From: Paraferrimonas sp. SM1919 | GTDB lineage: Bacteria; Pseudomonadota; Gammaproteobacteria; Enterobacterales; Shewanellaceae | Reading direction: 5' to 3' | Assembly (NCBI RefSeq): GCF_010993985.1 | Contig: NZ_WINH01000010.1 | Span: forward strand, 1-64,000 | DNA length: 64,000 nt | Shown: positions 28,019 to 36,830 of the stretch, in pieces | Layout: each line of letters starts with the position of its first letter | How positions within the stretch are numbered: the first letter of the stretch is position 1 | Program-made: the position numbers and the translations under genes | The notes under the pieces: model-generated | Databases searched by the model: none | Told to the model about the DNA's origin: nothing | Seen by the model: the letters and a program-made list of their open reading frames with translations, nothing else

Positions 28019-28825
28019 TTACCAAAACTTTTGTCTATTACTAAAACGTGCCGCGACTTTTTTGTTAAGGGCTTGTTGCACCTTGGCAAAGTTTTTACCT
28101 ATGGCAACGCGGACTTGGCTATAGGTTTCGTACGCCAATATTGTTCTTGGGGAAGCGTTCCAAAAGCGCGCATATATGGATTTGATACCGGCAATGGCAT
28201 CGGGTGATTTTTGTTTAATTTGTTCGCAAAAGTCTAAGGCATCATCCATTGGCGTCGAAGAAACCTGGGTCACTAATCCTAAGGCTATGGCCTGCTCGGC
28301 AGAGATAGATTCTGAGGTCATGGTAAGTTTCATGGCGATATCTTTACTAAGATGCTCGCGCATCCCAAGCGTTCCTGCCATATCTGGCACTAACCCCATT
28401 TTTGATTCCATCACCGCTAATTTGGCATCATGATGGCAAAAACGGAAGTCGCAGCCTAATGCTATCTGCATACCTGCGCCCCAACAATAACCCTCAATCA
28501 CCGCGATAACGGGCACAGCTATTTTTCGCCATAAACTAGACACTTGCTGGGCGCGATTGGCATTACCCGGGAGCCATTTAAAGAGTAGTTTGAACGCATA
28601 CAGTGGGCTTGAGGTCATGGCTTTAAAGTCCAGTCCGGCGCTAAAGTTACCGCCGGCACCTGTGATGATCACGGCGCGAATGCTAGTGTCTGATTTTAGC
28701 TTTTTGGCTAAATACCTAAGCTCATTAAACATGGCCATATTTACCCCATTCATTTTGGCGGGGCGATTTAGGGTAACAACCGCGATTTGGTTCTCTATGG
28801 TCAGTGTGGTGGTGGTTAACTGCAT
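28019..28825 (-). CDS. Enoyl-CoA hydratase/isomerase (crotonase) family protein
   Basis: A 268-residue crotonase-fold protein. It has the oxyanion-hole segment GAGGNFSAGLDFKAM near 50-64 and IEGYCWGAGMQIALGCDFR near 105-123. The conserved second catalytic acid region reads ESKMGLVPDMAGT. The natural acyl-CoA substrate is unknown; a role in degradation of unsaturated or branched acids is possible. ACAGGAAGTAAT precedes the ATG. Confidence 0.9.
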   Translation of the reverse strand: MQLTTTTLTIENQIAVVTLNRPAKMNGVNMAMFNELRYLAKKLKSDTSIRAVIITGAGGNFSAGLDFKAMTSSPLYAFKLLFKWLPGNANRAQQVSSLWRKIAVPVIAVIEGYCWGAGMQIALGCDFRFCHHDAKLAVMESKMGLVPDMAGTLGMREHLSKDIAMKLTMTSESISAEQAIALGLVTQVSSTPMDDALDFCEQIKQKSPDAIAGIKSIYARFWNASPRTILAYETYSQVRVAIGKNFAKVQQALNKKVAARFSNRQKFW

Positions 28826-28899
28826 ATTACTTCCTGTATAGTTGACAAAAAAATAGACAATGTAATAACCTGCTTAAAGGTAAATTATTTGGGGGTAAA

Positions 28900-29031
28900 A
28901 TGTTGAAAAGTAGAATTTCTAAATATGCTTACTTAGTTAAAGGTAAATCCCCGCTATTTCTGATCGGTTCGGTTTTAGCTTGGGCTTATCTTATTTATCT
29001 TATCGCCGCAGTAATACACTTGTTGCAGTAA
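28900..29031 (+). CDS. Small membrane protein (43 residues)
   Basis: A 43-codon open frame with a GGGGGTAAA ribosome site directly before its ATG. It has a basic N-terminus (MLKSRISKYAYLVKGKS) followed by one strong hydrophobic helix (PLFLIGSVLAWAYLIYLIAA) and a short tail. The arrangement, positive residues inside then a single helix, is that of a small inner-membrane protein. No family is recognised. It lies in the gap upstream of the crotonase gene, on the opposite strand. Confidence 0.55.
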   Translation: MLKSRISKYAYLVKGKSPLFLIGSVLAWAYLIYLIAAVIHLLQ

Positions 29032-29070
29032 AAGAAAAGCCACCATTGGGCGCCTTTTTTGGTTTTCTAT

Positions 29071-29199
29071 TTAGGCGGCTATATCCGCCCTGTGATCAAC
29101 CCAAACCTTAAACCCTGTCTTAATTTCATGCAGAGTCATACCCTGAACCATTAATCGCTGCGCGACTTCATGCAGACATAGGTACAAAATCCCATTTGC
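29071..29199 (-). other. Open frame fragment without clear start
   Basis: Between a TAA and the next stop the minus strand reads a 42-codon frame with protein-like composition (for example RLMVQGMTLHEIKTGFKVW). There is no good ATG with a ribosome site at its start; the first in-frame ATG is internal. It may be a tiny unrecognised gene or the end of a lost one. Confidence 0.25.
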
Positions 29200-29243
29200 T
29201 TAAAAACTAAGCTAGCAGCTTTTGTATTGCCTATCAATAGCAT

Positions 29244-29264
29244 AAGAGCGCCAGTGGCGCTCTT
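29244..29264. terminator. Hairpin downstream of the lipoprotein gene
   Basis: AAGAGCGCC-AGT-GGCGCTCTT is a perfect 9-bp stem just after the stop of the leftward lipoprotein gene. It has no T-run on either strand, so its role as a terminator is only likely from position. Confidence 0.5.
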
Positions 29265-29274
29265 AGTAAGGGGG

Positions 29275-30174
29275 TTACTTTTTAATGACTTTATCGGTGA
29301 CATCAGTAAGCATCAATGCTTGTTGTTCAGAACCCGCAACTGTGCCGTAGTGACGTAGACCTTCAACTCGATAATAGCGGGCGCTTTCTAACTGGTTGTC
29401 TCCTACCTTATATTGGTTTGCACCACGAATCACAATATTTGGCAAGATGATGTCATCGGTATTACTGAGTGGAGGCTGCAATAAAGCGATATTGTTTTGC
29501 AGCACTTGGGTGACTTGATAATTAAGCTTATTGGAATGAATTTTAATAATACTTCCATTGAGCTTAGCAATGTCTTGATGCAAAGCTAGCTCACTTAAAT
29601 CGACTGATTTCACAAAGAAATTTGAGGTAGCGACGGGAGTAAATTTAGAACTCGGCTTCACCAGCGCAGCGGTTTGCGCCACTGGTGCTTTGCACTGATT
29701 TAAAAATTTCTGTAAATGTGACTGATTTTGTATGTTAATTGCTAACGCTAATTCACCAGCAATGGCACTTATCATCGATAAAGGGTGTTCCGCTAAAAAG
29801 TCCTTGGTCAGTTGATTTACTTTGGCTGAAATTTGTAATCTATTGTTAGCAAGTTCATCTACGTTTTCAACGTTAATAAAATGAGCTTGGCCAAAATGAT
29901 TGATTAAGTGGATACTCGCGTATGCATTCATAGTGTTTTGTGATTGCACAATTAAATCAAGTGTTAAACGACCTTGGTCATCGCAGTGTAAATTGAGCTG
30001 TTGGATATTTTGGCCAAGCTTAAGTTGGGCTTGATTAGCTTGTTGCTGCCATTGCCCAGTTTGTTCTTGCAGTAACCAGTTATTCAACCCCGAAAACGTG
30101 CCGGGTTGGTAATGACTCGTGCAGCCACTAAGTAGGCTTGTTAAGAGGATAAGAGGTAAAATTAACGGCTTCAT
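29275..30174 (-). CDS. Predicted lipoprotein, unknown function
   Basis: A 299-residue protein with a lipoprotein signal (LILPLILLTSLLSGC) giving a modified cysteine at residue 18, so it is anchored to a membrane facing the periplasm. The mature part is rich in glutamine, asparagine and leucine and has no recognised catalytic motif. The C-terminal 100 residues (YQVTQVLQNNIALLQPPL, YRVEGLRHYGTVAG) look like a small beta domain. It appears monocistronic. Confidence 0.7.
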   Translation of the reverse strand: MKPLILPLILLTSLLSGCTSHYQPGTFSGLNNWLLQEQTGQWQQQANQAQLKLGQNIQQLNLHCDDQGRLTLDLIVQSQNTMNAYASIHLINHFGQAHFINVENVDELANNRLQISAKVNQLTKDFLAEHPLSMISAIAGELALAINIQNQSHLQKFLNQCKAPVAQTAALVKPSSKFTPVATSNFFVKSVDLSELALHQDIAKLNGSIIKIHSNKLNYQVTQVLQNNIALLQPPLSNTDDIILPNIVIRGANQYKVGDNQLESARYYRVEGLRHYGTVAGSEQQALMLTDVTDKVIKK

Positions 30175-30338
30175 GAAGTGCGCTTAAAAATTCAAAAAGA
30201 TATTATAAAAGGTTCAATTTCAAGGTAAACCACCTAATATTAAAATAGCGGCCATTTTTGAACTTTTTTTATCCTAGTTGACGTAATAGTTACGCAGAAG
30301 ACAAATTTCAGGGCATTCGTTAACAATAAGGAAATATT

Positions 30339-31220
30339 TTGATATCAGCACTGTTAGATGCATCGGTTATTTATAGTTTTGATAAAACTGGATACCTAAG
30401 ACATAGTAAAAATTACCAGCAACTTGATCAACAAGCCTTTGTCGGTAAAAAAATATTGGTCACAGGTGGCTCTAAGGGGATTGGCCTAGCGTTAACCAAG
30501 CAACTCCTTGCCCACGGCGCTGAGGTGTACTTTACAGGTAGGAATGCCAAATTCGAAGGTGAGCTTGGAGTTATGGGGCACTATCTTCAGTTTGACCTAC
30601 TTGATGATGATATGAGCGTTTTTAACGGTATCGCCCCTTTGGATGCATTGGTATGTAACGCTGGCGCCATGCCTGCTCAAAAAATATTGCATCCCAGCGA
30701 CATCGAATCGATATTTTATACCCAAGTCATCAGCCATCTAAAATTGTTTCACTGCCTGCACAGCCAAGGCAAGCTTAAACCAAACGCGCATATTCATTTT
30801 AATTCCAGTGGTGGCATGTATTTAAAAAGATTGGATTTAAGGGATTTGGGGTATCACCAGCGACCATACAATAAGGTAGATGCCTATGCCAATGCTAAGA
30901 GGGCTCAGGTAACCCTATTACCGCTGCTTGCAGAAGCTTTTTCAGAGTATACTTTTGCCGCTTCCCACCCAGGCTGGGTAGATACCGAAGGTGTCCAAGA
31001 TTCGATTCCTGGCTTTGCCAAACTTTTTGAGGACAGATTAAGGACACCAGACCAAGGGGCGGATACCATGTTGTGGTGCCTTGCTCAAGAGCAACTGCCC
31101 AATGCCAAATTTTGGTTTGATCGCCGCCAAGCCAAAATTACCCCAGTACCTTTTACCAAGAGTCCGCCACAGCATATTGACAAGCTGTGGCAACTCGTAC
31201 AAAAGCTCAGTCTTTGTTAG
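30339..31220 (+). CDS. Short-chain dehydrogenase (DHRS12-like) with N-terminal extension
   Basis: A 293-residue oxidoreductase with the nucleotide-binding loop TGGSKGIGLAL near 41-51, CNAGAMPA near 107, a candidate SSGG serine motif, and YANAKRA carrying the catalytic Tyr and Lys. About 35 residues precede the Rossmann fold (YSFDKTGYLRHSKNY), as in the eukaryotic DHRS12 group. The start codon is TTG with AAGGAAAT upstream. Its 3' end overlaps the convergent YehS-like gene by 14 bases. The substrate is unknown. Confidence 0.83.
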   Translation: MISALLDASVIYSFDKTGYLRHSKNYQQLDQQAFVGKKILVTGGSKGIGLALTKQLLAHGAEVYFTGRNAKFEGELGVMGHYLQFDLLDDDMSVFNGIAPLDALVCNAGAMPAQKILHPSDIESIFYTQVISHLKLFHCLHSQGKLKPNAHIHFNSSGGMYLKRLDLRDLGYHQRPYNKVDAYANAKRAQVTLLPLLAEAFSEYTFAASHPGWVDTEGVQDSIPGFAKLFEDRLRTPDQGADTMLWCLAQEQLPNAKFWFDRRQAKITPVPFTKSPPQHIDKLWQLVQKLSLC

Positions 31221-31779
31221 TCTTTGGCTTAGGTTTCCAGATTTGAATTTGCTGGCGGCCGTATTGGGGCTTATTCGCGTTTCTGGGCTGAGAATCTATT
31301 TTCTCACGAGTCACTGGCGCATCTGGGCGTTGCTGTTGTTGCAAGGCTCTAAAAAGATTACGCATCAACTGAGATTGACAAGCACGGTAATGACGATTGT
31401 CTTCTTTACGGAAAAAAGCACTTAATTCTGAGCGACCAATACGGAAGTTTACGCTTTCAAGTAACTTGATAATGTTGTCATCTTGCCAATTTAAGGCAAT
31501 TTTAAGCTTACGAAGAACAATGTTGTTGTTTAGCTTATGCTCAGGTTTAGGTTGGGCGCCTTCTTTTTTACCACGCTTAAGGTTGATAAAACCATTTAAG
31601 AATGCCGCAAAGTCTATATCTTTAATTTCTTTAAAGTCTTTATCTTCATCTTTTTTTAGCCATAGCGGAATATCCGAGATGTCTATTTTATGCTGAGCAA
31701 GCTTAAAGATGTCAGCTACTTTTTTGTCGTTTAGCTGAAAGATAAAACGCAGGCGGCGAAGGTAATCGTTATTAGTCAC
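31207..31779 (-). CDS. DUF1456 family protein (YehS-like)
   Basis: A 190-residue protein with the tandem DUF1456 repeat: NNDYLRRLRFIFQLNDKKVADIF and then NNIVLRKLKIALNWQDDNIIKLL. It is strongly basic at its C-terminus (RKPKPKTNKD-type tail), consistent with nucleic-acid contact, though its function is unknown. The repeat halves are separated by a lysine-rich linker (KRGKKEGAQPKPEHK). It is a single gene, divergent from the VF530 gene. Confidence 0.9.
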   Translation of the reverse strand: MTNNDYLRRLRFIFQLNDKKVADIFKLAQHKIDISDIPLWLKKDEDKDFKEIKDIDFAAFLNGFINLKRGKKEGAQPKPEHKLNNNIVLRKLKIALNWQDDNIIKLLESVNFRIGRSELSAFFRKEDNRHYRACQSQLMRNLFRALQQQQRPDAPVTREKIDSQPRNANKPQYGRQQIQIWKPKPKTNKD

Positions 31780-31907
31780 TGTGCTTCTCGATGTATGGGG
31801 TCTAGTGCATAAGCGTGTAGTTTAGCATTTTTTGGCCATAGATAGTTAAGCTTAGATTGCAAAACTGGGTTAAGATCATGCTATGTATCACTATTGCTTA
31901 CAAAATT

Positions 31908-32192
31908 ATGAATACTCAACAAAATAATCCATTGCATGGCGTTAAGTTACAAACCATAGTAGAAGAATTAGAAGCCACCATTGGCTGGGAAAAAATGGCG
32001 GCTAAGGTAAAAATAAACTGCTTTAAGTCAAACCCAAGCGTCAAGTCTAGTTTGACTTTTTTAAGGCGCACGCCTTGGGCTAGGGAAGAGGTAGAAAATT
32101 TATACCTTAAGGAATGTTTAGGGCTTAAACCAGTCGTTAAACAACAAGCCGACAGCGATCCTTGGGGCAAAGCTAAGGGTAAATACAATTAA
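31908..32192 (+). CDS. VF530 family DNA-binding protein (DUF2132)
   Basis: A 94-residue protein matching VF530, a small helical DNA-binding family: [59 protein letters not shown] start it at the ATG giving [11 protein letters not shown], since the family begins there and the upstream in-frame codons look unrelated. It is positioned close to and co-directional with the VCBS-repeat gene. Confidence 0.9.
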   Translation: MNTQQNNPLHGVKLQTIVEELEATIGWEKMAAKVKINCFKSNPSVKSSLTFLRRTPWAREEVENLYLKECLGLKPVVKQQADSDPWGKAKGKYN

Positions 32193-32229
32193 TCGATATA
32201 GCGGTGATATAGCTAAGTAATTACTAAAC

Positions 32230-33738
32230 ATGGAGAGAGTTGTGGTTCGTTATTTTTTTATCGTTTTACTATTGGTGGGGTTTAATGCCTGTGCCAAGTT
32301 GGCCTTTGATAAAATTGTCTACACAAGTCAATTCGAATTGACACAGCCAATAGAAGCGGCCCAACTCGAATTTAATGGTAAGGCTAAATCATTAATCTCA
32401 GTGGGAATAAATGAACAGCAGCAGTATCATCTGTTAGTTTGGCAACTGACTAAGAACAAGCTGACAACCGTTTTAGAGCTGCCCTTCCCTGATAATAGCT
32501 TTGCCTTCGATATTTCCGAGCACACCGCTTATCAAAAAGCACAACAGGTGGTGGTACAGGCCAGTAGTGGCGTCTATGTCCTCAATTATCAAACTAAATC
32601 GTGGTTACAGATCAGCAACAATTCTGGCTTGTTGGCTCAGGGGGGATATCAGGGCTATTTAGCCAAGCGAGAGTTGCTTAGCGATGTCAATGATGACGGC
32701 ATCGAAGATGTCTTTATTCAGGGTTTTAATCAACTCGAAGTGCTGATCGCCAAAAAGCAGCAATACCAATCTATGCTGTTGCCAATAAAATCGAGTTTCA
32801 ATCTTGAGCGGGGTGAATATCAATATACCCCAGCTAATGTCTATGTCGCTGACATGACCTTAGATGGCTTAAGTGACATTATCTGGGTGACCGATAACGG
32901 TTATGCTATTTTTAAGCAAGTTAGCTTTTATCAGTTTGATCCCGAACCAATCATTAAAGACTTTGGCCAAATCCGCTTGAGTGTGTCCCAATGGTGGCAA
33001 CAGCGCGACAAGCACGGCCAAACACCCGATCAGTCAAACCTAAAATTTCGACGCATTCGTGCCCTTAAGGACATGAATAATGATGGTTTAGTGGACTTAT
33101 TGGTGAGTTACTCGCAAAGCTCAGGGGTACTTGATAGAAGTAACGACTATGAGTTGTATTTAGGGATGGCAACCGATATGGGGCTAAGTTTTTCCAAGAC
33201 GGCAGATACCATAGTCAAGGCAGAGGGAACCCTGCAAAATGCCTTCTTTGAAGACTTAGATAAAGACAATAAACCTGAGGTGGTGGCCATCGGTTTTGAT
33301 ATTGGTTTAGGTAAGATCATCAGTGCATTATTATCAGGCTCTATTGCTCAGGATGTGCATTTTTTTAAACTGGATAACAACAATCAGTTTCCAAAAAAAG
33401 CCAATGTCACTAGGCAAGTGGATTTAAGCTTTAGTTTAAGCTCAGGTAAAAGCGGCAACCCATTAGTTAAGCTCGCCGATGTTAACGGCGATGGCTTTAA
33501 AGATTTGCTGCTTGGGGATGACAGTGAGGCAGTGGATGTCTATTTTGGCGAAGGAAGCGCGGCCCTGTTTAATAAGCGCGCTGCTAGTTTTGAAGTCAAC
33601 TTACCTAAAAACAGTCAATTGGTGAGCGTTGCAGACATTAATAACGATGGCCGTGATGATTTGCTAATTAAATTTGGTAAGCAAGATGGGCAACAAAATC
33701 TGAACCAAATAATATTGATGATCGCATGGAGTGATTAA
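32230..33738 (+). CDS. Exported FG-GAP/VCBS repeat protein
   Basis: A 502-residue protein with a signal peptide (RYFFIVLLLVGFNACA) and several calcium-binding FG-GAP-type repeats: DVNDDGIEDVF, DMTLDGLSDIIW, DMNNDGLVDLLV, DLDKDNKPEVVA, DVNGDGFKDLLL and DINNDGRDDLLI, spaced along a probable beta-propeller. It is likely periplasmic or surface exposed; partner unknown. A GTG four codons after the ATG, placed behind GGAGAG, is an alternative start. Confidence 0.85.
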   Translation: MERVVVRYFFIVLLLVGFNACAKLAFDKIVYTSQFELTQPIEAAQLEFNGKAKSLISVGINEQQQYHLLVWQLTKNKLTTVLELPFPDNSFAFDISEHTAYQKAQQVVVQASSGVYVLNYQTKSWLQISNNSGLLAQGGYQGYLAKRELLSDVNDDGIEDVFIQGFNQLEVLIAKKQQYQSMLLPIKSSFNLERGEYQYTPANVYVADMTLDGLSDIIWVTDNGYAIFKQVSFYQFDPEPIIKDFGQIRLSVSQWWQQRDKHGQTPDQSNLKFRRIRALKDMNNDGLVDLLVSYSQSSGVLDRSNDYELYLGMATDMGLSFSKTADTIVKAEGTLQNAFFEDLDKDNKPEVVAIGFDIGLGKIISALLSGSIAQDVHFFKLDNNNQFPKKANVTRQVDLSFSLSSGKSGNPLVKLADVNGDGFKDLLLGDDSEAVDVYFGEGSAALFNKRAASFEVNLPKNSQLVSVADINNDGRDDLLIKFGKQDGQQNLNQIILMIAWSD

Positions 33739-33761
33739 TTTCACATTCCTCATATAAAACT

Positions 33762-33783
33762 TTAATTGATAATCATTATCACT
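33762..33783. promoter_or_regulatory. Predicted Fur box
   Basis: ATTGATAATCATTATCACTG contains the perfect palindrome GATAAT-C-ATTATC, the core of the iron-uptake regulator site. It lies about 45 bp upstream of the PepSY gene, where bound Fur would block transcription when iron is plentiful. Confidence 0.8.
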
Positions 33784-33824
33784 GGCATTAAGGGCTGACT
33801 TTTTTATAATGTCAGCCAACTTCT

Positions 33825-35048
33825 TTGAAACTTAAACATAAAACAGTGAAAGCAAAATCTTGGTTTAACCTGCATCATTTTTGTGGCTTCTTTTTTGGCC
33901 TGCTGTTGCTATGGGTTTCATTCACCGGCACCCTAGCGGTGCTGAGCTACGAGGTGCAGTACCTAAGTGATGATAAGTTTCAAGCCAGCCAACCCTACCA
34001 AGGCCAAGTCAATTGGCAGCAGCTAGAGCAGCAATTAAACCAGCACTACAGCGGTTATCAAATCCAAGATGCTCGCCTGCAAAGCAGTGATTACCACGCC
34101 GGCGAAGTCCGTATTCGCAATCAACAAGAGGTGAAATACGTTTACTTTGATGCCACCACTGGCCACATCACCGGTGAGGGCAGCTATGGTCGTTATAGCC
34201 GCTTCTTGCGAGATATTCACCGTAATTTATCTATGGGCGCCGAGGGCAAGTGGCTAGTGTGTTTGATGAGCTTACTGCTTATTGGGTTGTTTATTTCTTC
34301 CTTTCAGGTTTATAAAAACTGGTGGCATGGTTTTAAACGGTTGCCTAGCTATTTTAAAGCCAGTAATAAGCGCAGCTTTTGGTCCGATAGCCATAAATTA
34401 TCAGGGGTTTATAGCCTGTGGTTTATTGCAGTTATGGGATTTACTGGTAGCTTTTACTTGTATGAACATGGCGCCTCCCAGCTAGGGGCACCTATCTATA
34501 AAGTGCCGCTTGTGGCAACGGCAAATACCGATGAACAACAGGCGTTACCTTTTAGTCAATTGCTTGAAACTGCCAAGCAGCACTGGCCACAACTAGAAAT
34601 TAGGCAGTTTTCTTACCCTGTAAGCTATAACGGTAGTTTTAGTGTATCTGGGCAGACCGATGCCATGTTAACCATAGATAGGGGCAATACCCTGTGGTTA
34701 GATATGTACACAGGTAAAGTGCTTAATCAGCAACGGGCCCAAGAACTAAGCCCCTTAGTACGCCTTGGGGATGCCATGGATTACTTTCATTTTGGTACAC
34801 TTGGTGGGCTAACCACTAAGCTGATCTGGTTTGGATTTGGCCTTATTTTATGCGTCTTATCTATTACCGGGATGCGCATGTATTGGCTGCGAGTACGCCG
34901 CCAGCAACCTTCAATCTTAAAGTGGTTAGGGGCAGGGGGGGTATTCTCTGTGATTATTATCCTTGTCAGTACTTACCTGACCATAGTTAACTTTGCCCAG
35001 TTCCCTAATAATGAGGGAACGGCTCCATACCTCTATTCCTCCCAATAA
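33825..35048 (+). CDS. PepSY-domain membrane protein (PiuB-like)
   Basis: A 407-residue inner-membrane protein of the PepSY/iron-regulated group: helix 1 with the HxxxGxxxGxxL-type start (FNLHHFCGFFFGLLLLWVSF), a periplasmic PepSY region (VYFDATTGHITGEGSYGRYSRFLRDIHRNL), and further helices with YFHFGTLGG near 321. Members reduce or handle ferric siderophores. No siderophore receptor lies alongside. The start is uncertain: TTG at 33825 or an in-frame GTG at 33846. The Fur box upstream points to iron control. Confidence 0.82.
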   Translation: MKLKHKTVKAKSWFNLHHFCGFFFGLLLLWVSFTGTLAVLSYEVQYLSDDKFQASQPYQGQVNWQQLEQQLNQHYSGYQIQDARLQSSDYHAGEVRIRNQQEVKYVYFDATTGHITGEGSYGRYSRFLRDIHRNLSMGAEGKWLVCLMSLLLIGLFISSFQVYKNWWHGFKRLPSYFKASNKRSFWSDSHKLSGVYSLWFIAVMGFTGSFYLYEHGASQLGAPIYKVPLVATANTDEQQALPFSQLLETAKQHWPQLEIRQFSYPVSYNGSFSVSGQTDAMLTIDRGNTLWLDMYTGKVLNQQRAQELSPLVRLGDAMDYFHFGTLGGLTTKLIWFGFGLILCVLSITGMRMYWLRVRRQQPSILKWLGAGGVFSVIIILVSTYLTIVNFAQFPNNEGTAPYLYSSQ

Positions 35049-35144
35049 CAATTTTGGTAGAACTTGGCATTTATTACTAAAATGGATGCAAGTTTTTTTT
35101 GGCTGTCATAGATACTGCCAGACAACTGAGATTGAGAAGCCTAT

Positions 35145-35582
35145 ATGTGCATTAGAGCTGCCACAAAAGCGGATTACGATGAGCTGATAGAACTTTGGGA
35201 GCGCTCGGTTAGGGCCACCCATGATTTTCTACCTAATCAGTTAATCAGCGAACTTAAAGTGAGTTTACGTAATCAGTACTTGGCTGCGGTGCAACTGTTT
35301 TGTGTGCAGAAGCGGGGCGAAGACATAATGGGGTTTGTGGGTGTGACCGATGGCAATATAGAAATGCTGTTTGTCCACCCTAATTACTTTAGAAAAGGGG
35401 TAGGGCAGTTATTGGTAGAGTTTGCCACAAGAAAGCTCAAAGCCAGCAGCGTTGATGTTAACGAGCAGAACCCCCAAGCCTTGGCCTTTTATCTTGCCCT
35501 AGGGTTTGTGCAAACTGGCAGGAGTGAAGTTGATGCTCAGGGTAATCCTTTCCCGCTATTACATCTATCATTAGCGGTATAG
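35145..35582 (+). CDS. GNAT-family acetyltransferase
   Basis: A 145-residue acetyltransferase with the acetyl-CoA loop FRKGVGQLLVEFA near 93-105 and the ending DVNEQNPQALAFYLALGFVQTGR, the usual motif B. It resembles the YjaB/PhnO-type small acetyltransferases; the substrate is unknown. It starts at ATG after a GAGAAG purine run. Confidence 0.88.
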   Translation: MCIRAATKADYDELIELWERSVRATHDFLPNQLISELKVSLRNQYLAAVQLFCVQKRGEDIMGFVGVTDGNIEMLFVHPNYFRKGVGQLLVEFATRKLKASSVDVNEQNPQALAFYLALGFVQTGRSEVDAQGNPFPLLHLSLAV

Positions 35583-35588
35583 CTCGCG

Positions 35589-35651
35589 TCAGCGACTCGG
35601 GGTCATGGCGTAGTGTTTTTTAAAGGTTTTGCTTAACTTTTGAGTAATGAT
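35589..35651 (-). pseudogene. Remnant of an AraC-type regulator C-terminus
   Basis: On the minus strand 20 codons read IITQKLSKTFKKHYAMTPSR then stop. The FKKHYAMTPSR part matches the end of the AraC helix-turn-helix domain. No intact upstream gene remains; stops interrupt the frame, though patches of coding-like sequence continue to about 35735. The rest of this 240-base gap has no gene I can support. Confidence 0.45.
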
Positions 35652-35824
35652 TAATCTTGATTTTTACACTTGCTTAGTTGGCTTCACAGGTAAGCAGTTA
35701 TTGAAAAATTGATTAAAGTCGGCTTTTGTGATGCGAGTGAAAAACACCCACAAATAGTTGATATTTAAACCGCAATTCGATAGTAATAGGGCTTATTACA
35801 TTAAGTCGTTTCAGGGAAGAAACA

Positions 35825-36784
35825 ATGAAAAAAGGGTTCATCGCTTTAGCCACTTTGCTGTTGAGTGGCTGCTCCTCAATCGTTGCCTATCAAATTCAAA
35901 ACCCGACCACTCAAGATATCAATGGATTGGGTGATACGGCAGCTTTACTTTATGAAGTCTTTGATGTTAGTAGTAAACACTACTGTGCCGATAGCCAGAC
36001 TTGTTTTGACAATTTATCCGCGCCAGCATTAGCCGAGGGGAAGCTGCAGTTAAATTTTGAATTCCCTATGGCGGTTGGTGAAGAGGTAGTTTCTACAAAA
36101 ATAGATCAACTTATTAAAGCAAAGAAAGAAAATCTTGCAGCCAATAAAACGGTGGTGTTGCTACATGGTTATTCCATGGCAAAAGAGCAAATGCTCATCG
36201 CTGCGACTCAGCTGCAGTTATATGGCTTTAATGTGTTAGTTCCCGACCTTGCTGGACATGGCAGTTCGACACTAGCTTTCGGGGTGGGCGTGCAAGATGC
36301 TAGTACCATAGCACAATTTGTTAATGACACTGTCCCTAATGAGCATCAGGTTTATTTGTTAGGCCTTTCTTTAGGCTGTTTAACCGCGTTACATGCAAGT
36401 CAGTCCATTGCCAATTTAAAGGGAGCCATTTATATTGCGCCGCCGCAGGTGTTTGATAAATCGGTGCAGTCTGTTGCTAAACTTTTCTATCCAACATTAA
36501 CAAAGCTTGTTGGTGAGGATGCGATAGCAGAGGGCGTCGATAGGGTATTAACTGACGCTAAAGTCACCCTTGCTCAAACCGACTTTAGCCAGCTTGCGCT
36601 AAAGTCAAAACTTGAGAGTTTAGTGTTTGTTTCTGACCAAGATAGTATTGCGCCTGCGGTAGTCGTTAAAGGAATTAACAAACCCAATTTTGATATTGTT
36701 AATATTAAGGATAGACCGCATATGTCATGGGTCGCTTTTAGTGAAGAGCAGGAAAAATACTTATTACCTTTCTTAAGGAAATAA
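35825..36784 (+). CDS. Alpha/beta-hydrolase, predicted lipoprotein
   Basis: A 319-residue serine hydrolase with a lipoprotein signal (ALATLLLSGC), so it is membrane anchored facing the periplasm. The oxyanion segment is LLHGYSMAKEQM near 111-122, the nucleophile elbow is GLSLGC near 180, the acid is probably in VSDQDSIAP and the histidine in RPHMSW near the C-terminus. Substrate is unknown. Confidence 0.85.
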   Translation: MKKGFIALATLLLSGCSSIVAYQIQNPTTQDINGLGDTAALLYEVFDVSSKHYCADSQTCFDNLSAPALAEGKLQLNFEFPMAVGEEVVSTKIDQLIKAKKENLAANKTVVLLHGYSMAKEQMLIAATQLQLYGFNVLVPDLAGHGSSTLAFGVGVQDASTIAQFVNDTVPNEHQVYLLGLSLGCLTALHASQSIANLKGAIYIAPPQVFDKSVQSVAKLFYPTLTKLVGEDAIAEGVDRVLTDAKVTLAQTDFSQLALKSKLESLVFVSDQDSIAPAVVVKGINKPNFDIVNIKDRPHMSWVAFSEEQEKYLLPFLRK

Positions 36785-36806
36785 AAAAGCCCCCAATATT
36801 CGGGGC
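36785..36806 (-). terminator. Intrinsic terminator of the GST-like gene
   Basis: On the minus strand GCCCC-GAATATT-GGGGGC is followed by six T, about 25 bases after the glutathione-transferase-like stop codon. Confidence 0.82.
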
Positions 36807-36830
36807 GAATTAGCGTGGAAAATAACTGTG

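Noticed and set aside
29040-29070. Hairpin-plus-T-run terminator after the 43-residue gene
   Set aside because: The stem around GCCACC/GGCGCC has too many mismatches despite the T-run.
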